Source: Arenicellales bacterium
GTDB lineage: Bacteria; Pseudomonadota; Gammaproteobacteria; Arenicellales; JAJDZL01
Assembly: GCA_958295885.1 (NCBI GenBank)
Contig: OY282380.1
Span: forward strand, 372,001-436,000
Direction of reading: 5' to 3'
Length of the DNA: 64,000 bases
This document shows, piece after piece, positions 9,646 to 19,260 of this stretch (positions are counted from its first letter, which is position 1; every line of letters begins with the position of its first letter). The notes under the pieces are model-generated. The model saw only the letters and a program-made list of their open reading frames with translations, did not search any database and was not told where the DNA came from. The position numbers were made by a program, and so were the translations under genes.

Positions 9646-10677
9646 TTAAATATAGTTATTCGGTTGACAAAAACCAAGTATGATTCGCTCGCATTCATCC
9701 CAAATTGTACCGACAGAAGGATCTGAATTCCTGCCCTTCAGAATCTGGTCAGCTGACGCAAGTTTCTGCAAGATGCTGGAAATTCCACTTAATTCCAGCC
9801 GATTTGCAGCGGTCATAATTCGTGCGCGTCTAGCTCTCCAGATTCGAAGCTCCTGGAAAATCCTCTGAACCGACGATCTGCTGTCTGCTACCTGCGCGAT
9901 CCCGTAGATGATTCGAGCCTCTCGAGTCAATGACCACAGCACCTGTATGGGTTCAGCACCTTCGTTACGCATTACCTGCAGCAGACGGACCGATCGTTCC
10001 AGATCACCATCCAGACAGGCATCAATGAGTGCAAAATTATTGAAACGAGCTTGGTCAATGACAATTTTATTTATTTCGTCAACAGTAATCAGCGTCCCAT
10101 CGTACGCCATTCTCAGCTTTCGCAGCTCATTGGCTGCCGCGAGCATATTGCCCTCAAAATAAAACGCCAGTCGATCTGCCACTGCGGGCTCGTGCTGAAT
10201 TTGATTTCGGTCGAGCTGAGACTGAATCCAACTGCGAAATTCATTGTGCTGAAATCCCCGATTGTTGACCACGACTGCATTCTTTACCCATCCGCGGAAC
10301 CATTTTTTCATTTTTGTTTTTTTCAGCAGGTCGCCGCCAATGACCAGAACAATCGTATCCGGATCAATCGATTCCAAACAGGTGCGCATTGACTTGGAAC
10401 CGGCCACACCTATTAATCCACTTGCAGGCAGACGCAATTCGATGAGCTTCTGAGTTGAGAACAACGATCTTTCAGTGAGTGCATCGTCAAAAGTCTGCCA
10501 CTTGAATTCCGGTGATATCGCGAAAACCCGACGTTCCTGAAATCCGTCATCTCTGGCACGCGCACGTATCGCTTCACTGCATCTTTCAACCATAAACAGC
10601 TCTTTGCCGTAAACAAGATAACGCGAATCCACTCGCTTTTTCAAGCGATTCGCCAGTGCAACCGCTGTCAATTCCAT
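9646..10677 (-). CDS. holA: DNA polymerase III subunit delta
   Basis: 343 residues, the normal size of HolA. The delta subunit is the clamp-loader wrench that opens the beta sliding clamp. Recognisable features are the N-terminal [14 protein letters not shown] segment, the [14 protein letters not shown] strand region that precedes the beta-binding loop, [11 protein letters not shown], and the central [23 protein letters not shown] (broken here to its core [15 protein letters not shown]), diagnostic of the family. It follows lptE by 35 bp and precedes proA by 5 bp in a minus-strand operon headed by leuS, the order seen in many gammaproteobacteria. Confidence 0.94.
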   Translation of the reverse strand: MELTAVALANRLKKRVDSRYLVYGKELFMVERCSEAIRARARDDGFQERRVFAISPEFKWQTFDDALTERSLFSTQKLIELRLPASGLIGVAGSKSMRTCLESIDPDTIVLVIGGDLLKKTKMKKWFRGWVKNAVVVNNRGFQHNEFRSWIQSQLDRNQIQHEPAVADRLAFYFEGNMLAAANELRKLRMAYDGTLITVDEINKIVIDQARFNNFALIDACLDGDLERSVRLLQVMRNEGAEPIQVLWSLTREARIIYGIAQVADSRSSVQRIFQELRIWRARRARIMTAANRLELSGISSILQKLASADQILKGRNSDPSVGTIWDECERIILGFCQPNNYI

Positions 10678-10712
10678 GGAGCTAAAATTGAAGATCGGTT
10701 AAGGATCGAAAG

Positions 10713-11222
10713 CTATTCAAGATTCAGAATCTGATCGGTGAGCAATACCGAAAGATCGTACGCCGCCTTTCTTCTAAGGTTGTGAATGTCTGTCAAACGA
10801 ACAATGTCGCGAGCATTCGTTGTCTGCAGAACCGGCGTATAAACGGATTTCAAGGTTTTTGTCTGAGCCGGCAGAACAGGCTCGCCGTAAGGCCCTCTAA
10901 CCAAAAAATCAATGTTGTACGTCAAGGTTGTGACTTGGGTTGCATCTGTTGATGTGACGCCCCAGACTTCCTCGCTCGAATATTCATCCAGTACGCTGAA
11001 AACATAGTCAGCGAATTCGGTTTCCACGACTTCAAATCCACGCGAACGCAACGCTAGCGAAAGCAGTACTTTTAGCTCGGGCTGAGGGCTCTCAACTCGA
11101 ACCGTACGTGAACTGTCTAGAGAAGACGGTGTGGTGCTGCGAACTTGAAAGCCACATCCTGTGATCAAGAATGCGGCGGAAAGCAGCGCAGCGAGAACAA
11201 ATTGATAAATGCGTTGATTCAT
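10713..11222 (-). CDS. lptE: LPS-assembly lipoprotein LptE
   Basis: 169 residues. A lipoprotein signal peptide ends in the lipobox LITGC, making Cys23 the lipidated residue. The following GFQVRS matches the GF.LR pattern right after the cysteine of LptE (RlpB) proteins. LptE plugs the LptD barrel and helps deliver lipopolysaccharide to the outer-membrane surface. The overall sequence is weakly conserved, as usual, so the call rests on lipobox, length and position between leuS and holA. Its ATG overlaps the leuS stop by 4 bp, which fixes the start and implies coupled translation. Confidence 0.9.
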   Translation of the reverse strand: MNQRIYQFVLAALLSAAFLITGCGFQVRSTTPSSLDSSRTVRVESPQPELKVLLSLALRSRGFEVVETEFADYVFSVLDEYSSEEVWGVTSTDATQVTTLTYNIDFLVRGPYGEPVLPAQTKTLKSVYTPVLQTTNARDIVRLTDIHNLRRKAAYDLSVLLTDQILNLE

Positions 11223-13717
11223 ACGACTAAATTAACCATTTTAGATGGAATGATGATGGATTTCTTAATGGATTTTCCGTCCACATGTCGCTTGACAGCA
11301 TGGTGAGCCAGTGCGACTTCCAAGATTTCTCGGTCCGCTGCACTTTTTCTGACATCAATCTGGCCTCTCAGCTTCCCGTTCACCTGCACAGGCAGTGTGA
11401 TTACGTTTTTAACTAAAGCCGACTCGTCCAGTTTAGGCCAAGGTGCGTCAATGGAGGCGCCCTGCATTCCAATTCTTTCCCAAAGTTCGTGGCAGATGTG
11501 AGGCGCTACAGGCGCGAGCACCCGAATCAAAACCAAAATCGCCTCGACTGCCGCGTTCAGCCGATCCTGATAATTTGGGAAAGAACGATCCACTTCAAAG
11601 GCGGCAATGCTGTTGAGCAGTTCCATGCAGGCTGCGATGGCGGTGTTGTAGTTATGTCGTTCGTAATCGCGATGAATGCGCTGCAGCAGGGAATTTGTGA
11701 CGAATCGCATTTCCTGAACGTCCTGGTCCAAAGGATCCGCGTACCTGAACTGATCCAGCTCGATGCCGTTCGATTGACGGTTCAGTGCGAGTATCTCCTC
11801 GCGGTACTGATGAACCTGATGCCAAAGCCTTTTCAAAAATCGATGGGCGCCGGCAAGGGCTTCGTCATTCCATTCCAAGGTTTGACGAGGCGGAGATGCA
11901 AACAGTATGAAAAGGCGTACGGAATCGGCACCGTACTGATCAATCATTTCCTGAGGGTCGACCACATTTCCCACTGATTTTGACATTTTCGATCCATCCT
12001 TGAGAACCATCCCTTGCGTGAGCAGGTTCGTAAACGGTTCGTCAGAATCAACCAGCCCAAAATCTCGCATGAGCTTGTGATAAAGACGCGCATACAAAAG
12101 GTGCAAAACAGCGTGTTCAATTCCGCCAATATAGTGATCTACAGGCAGCCAATAGTTTGCGCGTTCATCGACTTTTGCATCAGTTTCCGGGCAGCAAAAA
12201 CGTGCGAAATACCACGCAGACTCAACGAAGGTGTCAAACGTGTCTGTTTCTCGACGGCCTGACTGCTTAGATCCGGGCACTTTCGTCTGCAGGAAATTCG
12301 GGTCGCTGCGAATTGGTGATCTTACGCCTTGAAATTCAACGTCCTCAGGCAATACCACCGGTAACGACTCATCCGGAACTGGATGAATCTGATTGTCTTC
12401 ATCGTAAATGACCGGAACCGGGCATCCCCAATATCGCTGACGCGACACTCCCCAATCTCTCAACCGATAGTTGATGGTGCGTTCGCCATTGGCATTTTCT
12501 ATCAGCCAATCGGCGGTCGCATCAAAGCAGCTTTGAAAATCAAGTCCATCAAATTCACCAGAATTGCAAGATATCGTATTGATTTTGTTGACGTACGAAG
12601 CTTTTGAAAGATCAACGTCGCCCGCGGACGGACGCACCACTTTGCGAACTTCAATTCCGTACTTCTGAGCAAATTCCCAGTCTCTTTGATCATGACCGGG
12701 AACAGCCATGACGGCGCCGGTTCCATAGGTGATCAAGACGAAATTCGCAACGAAAATCGGAAATTTTTCACCACTGACGGGATGGATGGCGCAAGCGGGC
12801 AGCTGAAGACCAATTTTTTCCATAGTCTCCAGATAAGCTTCAGAAGTATTGACCAACTGGCATTCTTTGATGAATTCAGAGATCTCCGGATGCGATCCCG
12901 CATAGTGCTGTGCAAGCGGATGCTCTGGCGCTACCGCCGCGTAGGTGATGCCCATGACCGTGTCGGGTCGTGTTGTAAACACTCGCATTGGAGCATGATC
13001 ACCCTCGACCGGAATGTCAAAATTGACGCCTTCAGAACGCCCGATCCAGTTTCGCTGCATCGTTTTTACCGAATCCGGCCACCCGGGCAGATCGTCGAGC
13101 GAATCCAGCAGTTCGTCCGCATAAGCGGTAATGCGGATGAACCACTGTGGAATTTCGCGCTTTTCCACGAGTGCGCCCGAACGCCAGCCGCGCCCCGTCG
13201 AGTCCACTTGCTCGTTGGCCAATACGGTCTGCTCGACTGGGTCCCAATTTACGACTGATTTTTTGCGATAGGCCAAGCCACTTTTCATGAGACGGGTAAA
13301 AAACCACTGTTCCCACCGATAGTACTGCGGGTGGCAGGTCGTCAGCTCACGCGACCAGTCGTAACCGAATCCGAGGCGTTTCAACTGAGCCTTCATGTAT
13401 TCGATGTTTTCATAGGTCCACTGAGCCGCAGCCACTCCTTTTGCGATTGCCGCGTTCTCAGCCGGCAGTCCGAACGCATCCCAGCCCATGGGCTGCAGCA
13501 CATTTTTACCGAGCATGCGCTGGTATCGGCTCATCGTGTCACCGATCGAGTAGTTTCGAACGTGTCCCATGTGCAGCGCACCGGACGGATACGGAAACAT
13601 CGACAAGCAGTAATATTTTTCTTTACTCTTATCTTCCGTTACCTCAAAGCTCTGATTTTCTTTCCAGAATTTCTGAGCAGAGAATTCTACGTCTGCAGGT
13701 GTGTATTCATCATTCAT
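11219..13717 (-). CDS. leuS: Leucyl-tRNA synthetase
   Basis: 832 residues. LeuRS charges tRNA-Leu and edits mischarged products. The class I signature HMGH is at residues 49-52 within FPYPSGALHMGHVRNYSIGD, and the second signature KMSKS lies near residue 595 in DGSKMSKSVGNVVDPQ. The CP1 editing domain is present (VFTTRPDTVMGITY, and GTGAVMAVPGHDQRD with the editing Asp). The insertion is in the position typical of bacterial LeuRS. Slightly shorter than the 860 residues of E. coli. It heads the leuS-lptE-holA-proA-nadD-rsfS run; about 150 bp separates it from mrcB upstream, where its promoter may lie. Confidence 0.97.
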   Translation of the reverse strand: MNDEYTPADVEFSAQKFWKENQSFEVTEDKSKEKYYCLSMFPYPSGALHMGHVRNYSIGDTMSRYQRMLGKNVLQPMGWDAFGLPAENAAIAKGVAAAQWTYENIEYMKAQLKRLGFGYDWSRELTTCHPQYYRWEQWFFTRLMKSGLAYRKKSVVNWDPVEQTVLANEQVDSTGRGWRSGALVEKREIPQWFIRITAYADELLDSLDDLPGWPDSVKTMQRNWIGRSEGVNFDIPVEGDHAPMRVFTTRPDTVMGITYAAVAPEHPLAQHYAGSHPEISEFIKECQLVNTSEAYLETMEKIGLQLPACAIHPVSGEKFPIFVANFVLITYGTGAVMAVPGHDQRDWEFAQKYGIEVRKVVRPSAGDVDLSKASYVNKINTISCNSGEFDGLDFQSCFDATADWLIENANGERTINYRLRDWGVSRQRYWGCPVPVIYDEDNQIHPVPDESLPVVLPEDVEFQGVRSPIRSDPNFLQTKVPGSKQSGRRETDTFDTFVESAWYFARFCCPETDAKVDERANYWLPVDHYIGGIEHAVLHLLYARLYHKLMRDFGLVDSDEPFTNLLTQGMVLKDGSKMSKSVGNVVDPQEMIDQYGADSVRLFILFASPPRQTLEWNDEALAGAHRFLKRLWHQVHQYREEILALNRQSNGIELDQFRYADPLDQDVQEMRFVTNSLLQRIHRDYERHNYNTAIAACMELLNSIAAFEVDRSFPNYQDRLNAAVEAILVLIRVLAPVAPHICHELWERIGMQGASIDAPWPKLDESALVKNVITLPVQVNGKLRGQIDVRKSAADREILEVALAHHAVKRHVDGKSIKKSIIIPSKMVNLVV

Positions 13718-13867
13718 AACAGAATATTATTTTATATGTAATGATAGGCAAAAGAGCGACTCGAACTGCTCAGATCAGGTAATTTTTGCCCTGAACATTC
13801 CAAAATTCAAGTTTTGACTGCGATCTCCGCATAAACTGAGCGCGGGCTGCTGATTCTTTGTGGGATT

Positions 13868-16126
13868 TCAGCAATTTGCTATTGATTTGGGAACCGTTCC
13901 GCGTACAAAGGGCATGCTTTTCACGTTTAGACAGTCTTTCGCAGCAACCAATCCCGTATCCAAATCAATGCTGGCAAATTCAAGCTCGGCTCCTGTCGTA
14001 AGCCGGAAAGGCCGCAGATCCAACTGCTTCATTAAAGACGACCACACTTTCAGCGCACCAGAGGCGCCGGTCAGTCCGGTCGGTTGATTGTCATCGCGCC
14101 CCAACCAGACCACTGCGATTAGATTTCCAGCCATGCCGACATACCAGCTGTCTCGAAAATCATTGGTCGTGCCGGTTTTTCCGGCCAGATGCAGCTCCGA
14201 ACTGAATGAGTTCAACAATGATCTTCCAGTGCCATTTTTCACGACTTCCTGCAGTGCGAATAAAATTAATTTTACATATTCGGACGGCACTATTGACCTG
14301 GCCTGCAAACGAGGTGGTTTTTGCGCGATGTCGGCACCTCTGCCAATCGTCGATACGGCGCGAATGCCGATTCGGTAACCAGAGTTTGCAAGTATTTGAT
14401 AATATTGCGCTACCGCCAAAGGAGACAGTTCAGAAGTCCCCAATAACAACGAGGGATAAAGCGGTGTTCTCGTTCGGATTCCAAAATTGTTCAGCTGGTT
14501 CGCCACCTGTTCCAGCCCTACCTTCATTCCCAGGCGCACCGTCGGAATATTGCGCGATCTGGCAATCGCCTCGAGTGCCGTAAGTCTGCCGAGATAATCT
14601 TCATCAAAGTTTTTTGGACGCCACTTCTCATTTTTGTTTTTCGTTGGAATGGTGACAGCTTCGTCGACCAGTACGGACGCCAACGTAAATTCTGAACCTT
14701 CAGCGAATGCCGTCAAATATACGAAGGGTTTTATCAATGAACCGATCGGACGCCTCGCATCCATTGCTCGGTTGAACATTCCGATATATCCCCTTCTGCC
14801 ACCGACTAGCGCCAGCAGCTGTCCCGTGTCCGGCTGCACGACAACGACGGCGCCCTGCAAGGTGCCAGGCACCATCTTCTGTCTTTTTTCCAATGCCTCA
14901 AGTTCAGATGATACAGCTCGTTCCGCAGCTCGCTGAACTTCAATGTCCATATGCGTATGCACTGCAAAATTGCCATTGGCAATTTCCTGTTCATTCAAAT
15001 GTTTTGACAGCTGACGAAGAACGACGTCAACGTAAGACGCATAGGTACGGCTTTTTCTCTGTTCTGCAGATATCGTATTCAGCGGGGCTCGAACTGCATG
15101 CAGATACTCGTCCTCGCTCAACAGATTCTGATTTCTCATGACAGACAGAACTACGTTTCGACGCTGGAGCGCTCGTTCTGGATTCCGCAATGGGTGATAA
15201 CTGGACGGAGCTTTGACCATGCCAATCAGCAAAGCCATCTCATTTGCGTTCAGTTCCAAAAGCGGGCGTCCAAAAAAGTAGTGGCTTCCCAGACCAAATC
15301 CGTGGATCGCCCGTTTGCCATCCTGCCCCAGATACACTTCATTGCAGTAGGTTTCCAAAATTTCGTGCTTTTCAAGCCGCAGTTCAAGGACAAACGCCAT
15401 CGCGACTTCCCACAGTTTGCGCTGATAGGTTCGCTCTCCCCTGTCGTACACAATTTTTACGAGCTGCTGAGTAAGAGTACTGCCACCCTGTACAATTCGA
15501 TTTGCTCGAAAGTTAGCCCACGCGGCGCGCAGAATCGCCCGAAAGTCCACGCCGTGATGAGTTGGAAAATTTCGATCTTCTACGGCAATCAGAGTAGACA
15601 GGAACAATTTAGGAATCTCTTGAAGCCGCAGCAACTCTCGGTCTTCGTGAGTCAACTGGGACAGACTTCCAATCAGAAGCGGTCGAAGTCTGAGCGAATT
15701 GACCGGCTGTCCCGTTCTGCTGTCGGTCATCGAAGTGATTTGGCGGTTGTTGATCTCCAAACGAACCGCTTTTGATTTCTGATGGCCATCCCAAAAAGTA
15801 AATTCCCGCGTAACCAGATGTACTGAGCGATCCTGCAGACTATATTCACCGGGATATCGCGCGACTGTTTTTTTTCGATAGCCGAGGCCCTGCAGACGCT
15901 GTTCGAGACGCTCTGATGCCAACCGAATTCCCGGATAGAGCTCATACGAATTACTGTAGATGTGAACTGGAATATCCCATAATTTGCCGGAAAACTGCTG
16001 TCGGACCTCATGGTTCAAGTAAATGTAGGCAATGATTCCACCAAATGAAACAACAAATATGGTCCAGAAAACCAGTTTCAAGCAGAACCGCTTCAGCAAT
16101 CCTGACTGTTTTTTCCGCTTTTTCAA
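13868..16126 (-). CDS. mrcB: Bifunctional penicillin-binding protein 1B
   Basis: 752 residues: a short basic cytoplasmic tail, one transmembrane helix (about 17-38), a UB2H-like region (about 70-140), a glycosyltransferase family 51 domain and a class A transpeptidase domain. GT51 motifs are EDRNFPTHHGVDFRAI and QGGSTLTQQLVK. The transpeptidase motifs are the Ser-x-x-Lys active site in RPIGSLIKPF, the SRN triad, and KTGTTNDFRDSWYVG. It polymerises and cross-links peptidoglycan in the periplasm. The UB2H-like part and N-terminus point to PBP1B rather than PBP1A; the LpoB activator is not in view. Confidence 0.95.
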   Translation of the reverse strand: MKKRKKQSGLLKRFCLKLVFWTIFVVSFGGIIAYIYLNHEVRQQFSGKLWDIPVHIYSNSYELYPGIRLASERLEQRLQGLGYRKKTVARYPGEYSLQDRSVHLVTREFTFWDGHQKSKAVRLEINNRQITSMTDSRTGQPVNSLRLRPLLIGSLSQLTHEDRELLRLQEIPKLFLSTLIAVEDRNFPTHHGVDFRAILRAAWANFRANRIVQGGSTLTQQLVKIVYDRGERTYQRKLWEVAMAFVLELRLEKHEILETYCNEVYLGQDGKRAIHGFGLGSHYFFGRPLLELNANEMALLIGMVKAPSSYHPLRNPERALQRRNVVLSVMRNQNLLSEDEYLHAVRAPLNTISAEQRKSRTYASYVDVVLRQLSKHLNEQEIANGNFAVHTHMDIEVQRAAERAVSSELEALEKRQKMVPGTLQGAVVVVQPDTGQLLALVGGRRGYIGMFNRAMDARRPIGSLIKPFVYLTAFAEGSEFTLASVLVDEAVTIPTKNKNEKWRPKNFDEDYLGRLTALEAIARSRNIPTVRLGMKVGLEQVANQLNNFGIRTRTPLYPSLLLGTSELSPLAVAQYYQILANSGYRIGIRAVSTIGRGADIAQKPPRLQARSIVPSEYVKLILFALQEVVKNGTGRSLLNSFSSELHLAGKTGTTNDFRDSWYVGMAGNLIAVVWLGRDDNQPTGLTGASGALKVWSSLMKQLDLRPFRLTTGAELEFASIDLDTGLVAAKDCLNVKSMPFVRGTVPKSIANC

Positions 16127-16167
16127 TCTCTAGGAATTTTGGCTGGTGAGAGACGATGCAGTTGGCA

Positions 16168-16485
16168 TTATGACTTTTGCGACATATCCGCTGAGCAGTT
16201 CCAGCAAAGATGAAAATTGGCTGGATTGGACAGATGACAGTGCGGGCAGCTGATATCGCTCAAATGGCTCTCATCTTCTTCATACTCTTGAACTATTTCG
16301 AGCGCACGCGCCTCGTCTCGGTCCCTTTCAACCCAAACTTCGGGCCAAGCATGAGTAAATGGGAGCTCCCCAACTGCGCCTTGTACGAATTCATTGAAGA
16401 TATGCCCTTGAATTCCATGTTCGCCCAAACGGCTGCACAGAATGTGCGCATCTGCCAGATTCTCCGCAATATAAATGCGTTTCAA
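16168..16485 (-). CDS. DUF2007-type protein with C-terminal zinc ribbon
   Basis: 105 residues. The N-terminal half (MKRIYIAENLADAHILCSRL, then HIFNEF, then PEVWVERDRDEARALEIV) matches DUF2007, a small putative signal-transducing domain of unknown function. The C-terminal tail has two Cys-x2-Cys pairs, CPHC and CWNC, that would make a zinc ribbon, a common pairing for this family. The start overlaps the stop of the MazG-like gene upstream by 4 bp, so both are made together. Its role is not known. Confidence 0.8.
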   Translation of the reverse strand: MKRIYIAENLADAHILCSRLGEHGIQGHIFNEFVQGAVGELPFTHAWPEVWVERDRDEARALEIVQEYEEDESHLSDISCPHCHLSNPANFHLCWNCSADMSQKS

Positions 16486-16859
16486 ATTTTGTATTCAGAG
16501 TATTTTTGAGATCGTCCTCGCACTAGTTCGACAGGATATTTTTTTCGATTGATCACGAGCTTGCGTTCCACCGCGCGGACAAGATCAATGTCCAAGCGGT
16601 CGGACAATCGAATCAAATAGGTCATCACGTCGGCGATTTCTTCTTCAACTGCCTGTTTTTTCATTGGATCGAGATTTTGACTCTGATGTTCAGTCATCCA
16701 CTGAAATATTTCCACCAGCTCGGCCGCTTCCACCGAGATTGCCATAGCTAGATTTTTAGGCGAATGAAACTGTTCCCAATCTCTTTCGTCTACAAACTCC
16801 CGAATCGTCTGCGCGAGCTGCTGAACCTCGGACAATTCTGAACTGAAGGATTTCGACAT
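16482..16859 (-). CDS. MazG-like nucleotide pyrophosphohydrolase (dCTPase/RS21-C6 type)
   Basis: 125 residues. The all-alpha NTP-PPase signature is visible: SVEAAELVEIFQW followed about 20 residues later by EEIADVMTYLIRLSDRLDID, giving the E-x-x-E...E-x-x-D metal site. Proteins of this branch hydrolyse (deoxy)nucleoside triphosphates to monophosphates, often dCTP or damaged nucleotides, as pool cleaners. The N-terminal REFVDERDWEQFHSPKNLA is typical of the RS21-C6/dCTPase subgroup. It lies 6 bp after cfa and overlaps the DUF2007 gene by 4 bp. Precise substrate is not deducible. Confidence 0.88.
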   Translation of the reverse strand: MSKSFSSELSEVQQLAQTIREFVDERDWEQFHSPKNLAMAISVEAAELVEIFQWMTEHQSQNLDPMKKQAVEEEIADVMTYLIRLSDRLDIDLVRAVERKLVINRKKYPVELVRGRSQKYSEYKI

Positions 16860-16865
16860 CTCGAA

Positions 16866-18134
16866 CTACGAAGGCAAGTAGATGTGTTCTCTTGTTCTAG
16901 AGAGTTTGTTGTTGAACCCTTTGACGAAAACCATCTGAAACAGCTGAAGCGAACCGACTAAAAACGCTGCAATTGATCCACTCAGATACAGTCTCCAGGC
17001 TCGGATGAACCGTTCATCAAACATTCGGCTTACGACATGCTGATTTGCGTCGAATCGAATCAGCCAGTGCCGCAGGGTCTCTGCATAGTGAAGTCGCAGG
17101 TTTTCAATATCCAAAACGGAAAAATCGTACGGTTCGGTAATGTCCATCATTTCCCGAATGGTCGGAGGACAGGCGCCAGGGAAAATTCTTTTTTCAGTCC
17201 ATGCGCTCATCAATTCGGGTACGTTTCGCCCAATGGAATGGATTAAGGCAATGCCATTGTCTTTCAGACTCCGATCAATCACCGCTCCCAATTGAGCATA
17301 ATTCCGAGTGCCGACATGCTCCAGCATGCCGACTGAGACGAATGCATCATAGATGCCCGTTACGTTTCGATAATCATCTTCAATGAATTTCACTCGGTCT
17401 GACAGATTTTCTTTTTTTGCTCTGCGCTGAGCGTAAACAATCTGTTCATGAGAGATGTTGTACGAATTTACGGTCACTCCATAATTTTTAGCCATGTAGA
17501 TTGCGAGGCCACCCCAACCACATCCTGCCTCGACGACCGTCTGTCCCGGCAAAAGCATCAATTTCTTGCAGACATGCTCCATTTTTGCGATCTGTGCCTG
17601 CTCAATGGTCATATTTTCTTCTGGAAAATATGCACATGTATACTGCATGGCTTCGCGGTCAAGCCATAGCGAGTAAAAATCATTTCCCAAATCGTAATGA
17701 TGGTGAATATTTGACTGAGAGCCGGACAGTGAATTGGACTTGGCTTTCCTCTGAGTCAGCCACCTATAAAATTTGTTGAATCGACTGGGGTTTTGTCGTA
17801 AATTCTGCTTGGCTTTAAACAATTCACAAAGAAATGTAACTAAATCTCCCTGAATTTCGATCTGCCCATTGCTGAATTCATCCCCAAAGCCGAGCTCAGC
17901 ATTCCTGATCAACCGGCGAAGTGTCATGCGGCTGTTGATTCGCATCGTAGCGATGGGCTTTGTTTCCGGAGAACAAAATGAGGTTCCATCCCAGAGTTGA
18001 ATCTTGATTCTTGGTTTACCGGACAATTCAAATATTTTCTGAATCAGATAACGATCAAATCTGTTTGACGCGGACGAAGCATGTCTGCGTTGAGCAACTG
18101 CGTCCATCGCTAGAGGCATTCTTTGTCTTTCCAT
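16866..18134 (-). CDS. cfa: Cyclopropane-fatty-acyl-phospholipid synthase
   Basis: 422 residues. The enzyme transfers a methylene from S-adenosylmethionine to unsaturated acyl chains of membrane phospholipids, usually at entry to stationary phase or under stress. Key segments: HHYDLGNDFYSLWLD, YTCAYFPEENMTIEQAQ, the SAM-binding VVEAGCGWGGLAIYMAK, and SVGMLEHVGTRNY. The N-terminal domain (about 1-120) precedes the methyltransferase domain as in other family members. ATG codons at residues 1, 6 and 10 leave the exact start open. It is followed at 6 bp by the MazG-like gene. Confidence 0.94.
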   Translation of the reverse strand: MERQRMPLAMDAVAQRRHASSASNRFDRYLIQKIFELSGKPRIKIQLWDGTSFCSPETKPIATMRINSRMTLRRLIRNAELGFGDEFSNGQIEIQGDLVTFLCELFKAKQNLRQNPSRFNKFYRWLTQRKAKSNSLSGSQSNIHHHYDLGNDFYSLWLDREAMQYTCAYFPEENMTIEQAQIAKMEHVCKKLMLLPGQTVVEAGCGWGGLAIYMAKNYGVTVNSYNISHEQIVYAQRRAKKENLSDRVKFIEDDYRNVTGIYDAFVSVGMLEHVGTRNYAQLGAVIDRSLKDNGIALIHSIGRNVPELMSAWTEKRIFPGACPPTIREMMDITEPYDFSVLDIENLRLHYAETLRHWLIRFDANQHVVSRMFDERFIRAWRLYLSGSIAAFLVGSLQLFQMVFVKGFNNKLSRTREHIYLPS

Positions 18135-18198
18135 TTCAACACTCTCTCACTGTTGCTATCGTCCAATTCACTCGTGAAAGTCAGTCACCGAATCGAAT

Positions 18199-19257
18199 TT
18201 AAAACAATGACGGCTGCGATTCGCCTTTCAGGTTTTTTCGAAACTTCGACACATCGAGCTCAATTGGAGCGTTGTCTAGTCCAAATTTCTTAACTGCACT
18301 TATGAATCTTTGCTGGATTAATTCAGCAATCAAACCGGTACCGCGCATGCGTTCGAAGAAGTGCGTGCTATTTTCCCTGCCATTTCTCACCTGTCGGATC
18401 AAGTTCATCACCTTTTTGGCTTTGTTCGGGTAAAATTCAGCCAGCCATTCCTGAAATAAATCCCTTACCTCAAGGGGCAATCGAATCATGGTCCATTCTG
18501 CGCGATATGCTCCTGCTCCCGCAGAAGTTTTTAGAATTGACTCCAGTTCATGCTCGTTCAAACCCGGGATTACAGGTGCATAGAATATTGTAACGGGAAT
18601 GCCCGCCTGCGCCAGCTCTTTCACTGCCCGCAGCCGACTGTGAGGTGCGCTTGCGCGAGGTTCCATGTAACGAGACAGTTTGGAGTCCAACGTAGTAATC
18701 GAAATATTGATTCCGATTAGATTCAATTGCGACAGGTCAGACAAAAGAGAAAGATCTCGCATGACAGAGGCGGATTTGGTTGTAATCGTAACTGGATGTC
18801 GGTATTCAAGCAGTACTTCTAGAATCTGGCGCGTTAGATTATATTGTCGTTCAATGGGTTGGTAAGGGTCTGTATTGGCACCCAAGGCAATCATTCGACA
18901 TTGATACGACCTGGCCGTGATTTCCCGACGGATCTGATCAGCCACGTCGGGCTTGAACAACAGTCGGGTTTCAAAGTCCAAACCCGCCGAATACCCAAGA
19001 TAGGTATGAGTCGGGCGCGCATAGCAGTAGCTGCAGCCATGCTCACAGCCTCGATACATGTTAATCAAGCGGTCAAAAGGAAGATCTGGGGAGCGATTGT
19101 AAGTAATTGAAGTTTTAGACCGATCCGTTTCTACGACGGTCCTGCAGCTTGGCTGTGATTCCTGATACCACCCGTCGTCCGAATCCACCCGCGACCACTG
19201 TTCGTAACGACCTGCTCGGTTCGAACTGATTCCTCTTCCTTTCTGTAAAGAAACCAT
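18199..19257 (-). CDS. PA0069-family radical SAM protein (SplB-like)
   Basis: 352 residues. The radical-SAM cluster motif C71-x3-C75-x2-C78 is in MYRGCEHGCSYCYARPTH, preceded by NRSPDLPFDRLINMYRG, the usual start of this family. MIALGANTDPYQPIE and ITTKSASVMRDL are also conserved in the PA0069/Rv2578c group, which resembles spore photoproduct lyase. The biochemical role of the group is unknown; a repair or modification reaction has been suggested from the similarity. The stop of the AI-2E permease is just upstream (3 bp gap), suggesting co-transcription. Confidence 0.88.
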   Translation of the reverse strand: MVSLQKGRGISSNRAGRYEQWSRVDSDDGWYQESQPSCRTVVETDRSKTSITYNRSPDLPFDRLINMYRGCEHGCSYCYARPTHTYLGYSAGLDFETRLLFKPDVADQIRREITARSYQCRMIALGANTDPYQPIERQYNLTRQILEVLLEYRHPVTITTKSASVMRDLSLLSDLSQLNLIGINISITTLDSKLSRYMEPRASAPHSRLRAVKELAQAGIPVTIFYAPVIPGLNEHELESILKTSAGAGAYRAEWTMIRLPLEVRDLFQEWLAEFYPNKAKKVMNLIRQVRNGRENSTHFFERMRGTGLIAELIQQRFISAVKKFGLDNAPIELDVSKFRKNLKGESQPSLF

Positions 19258-19260
19258 CGG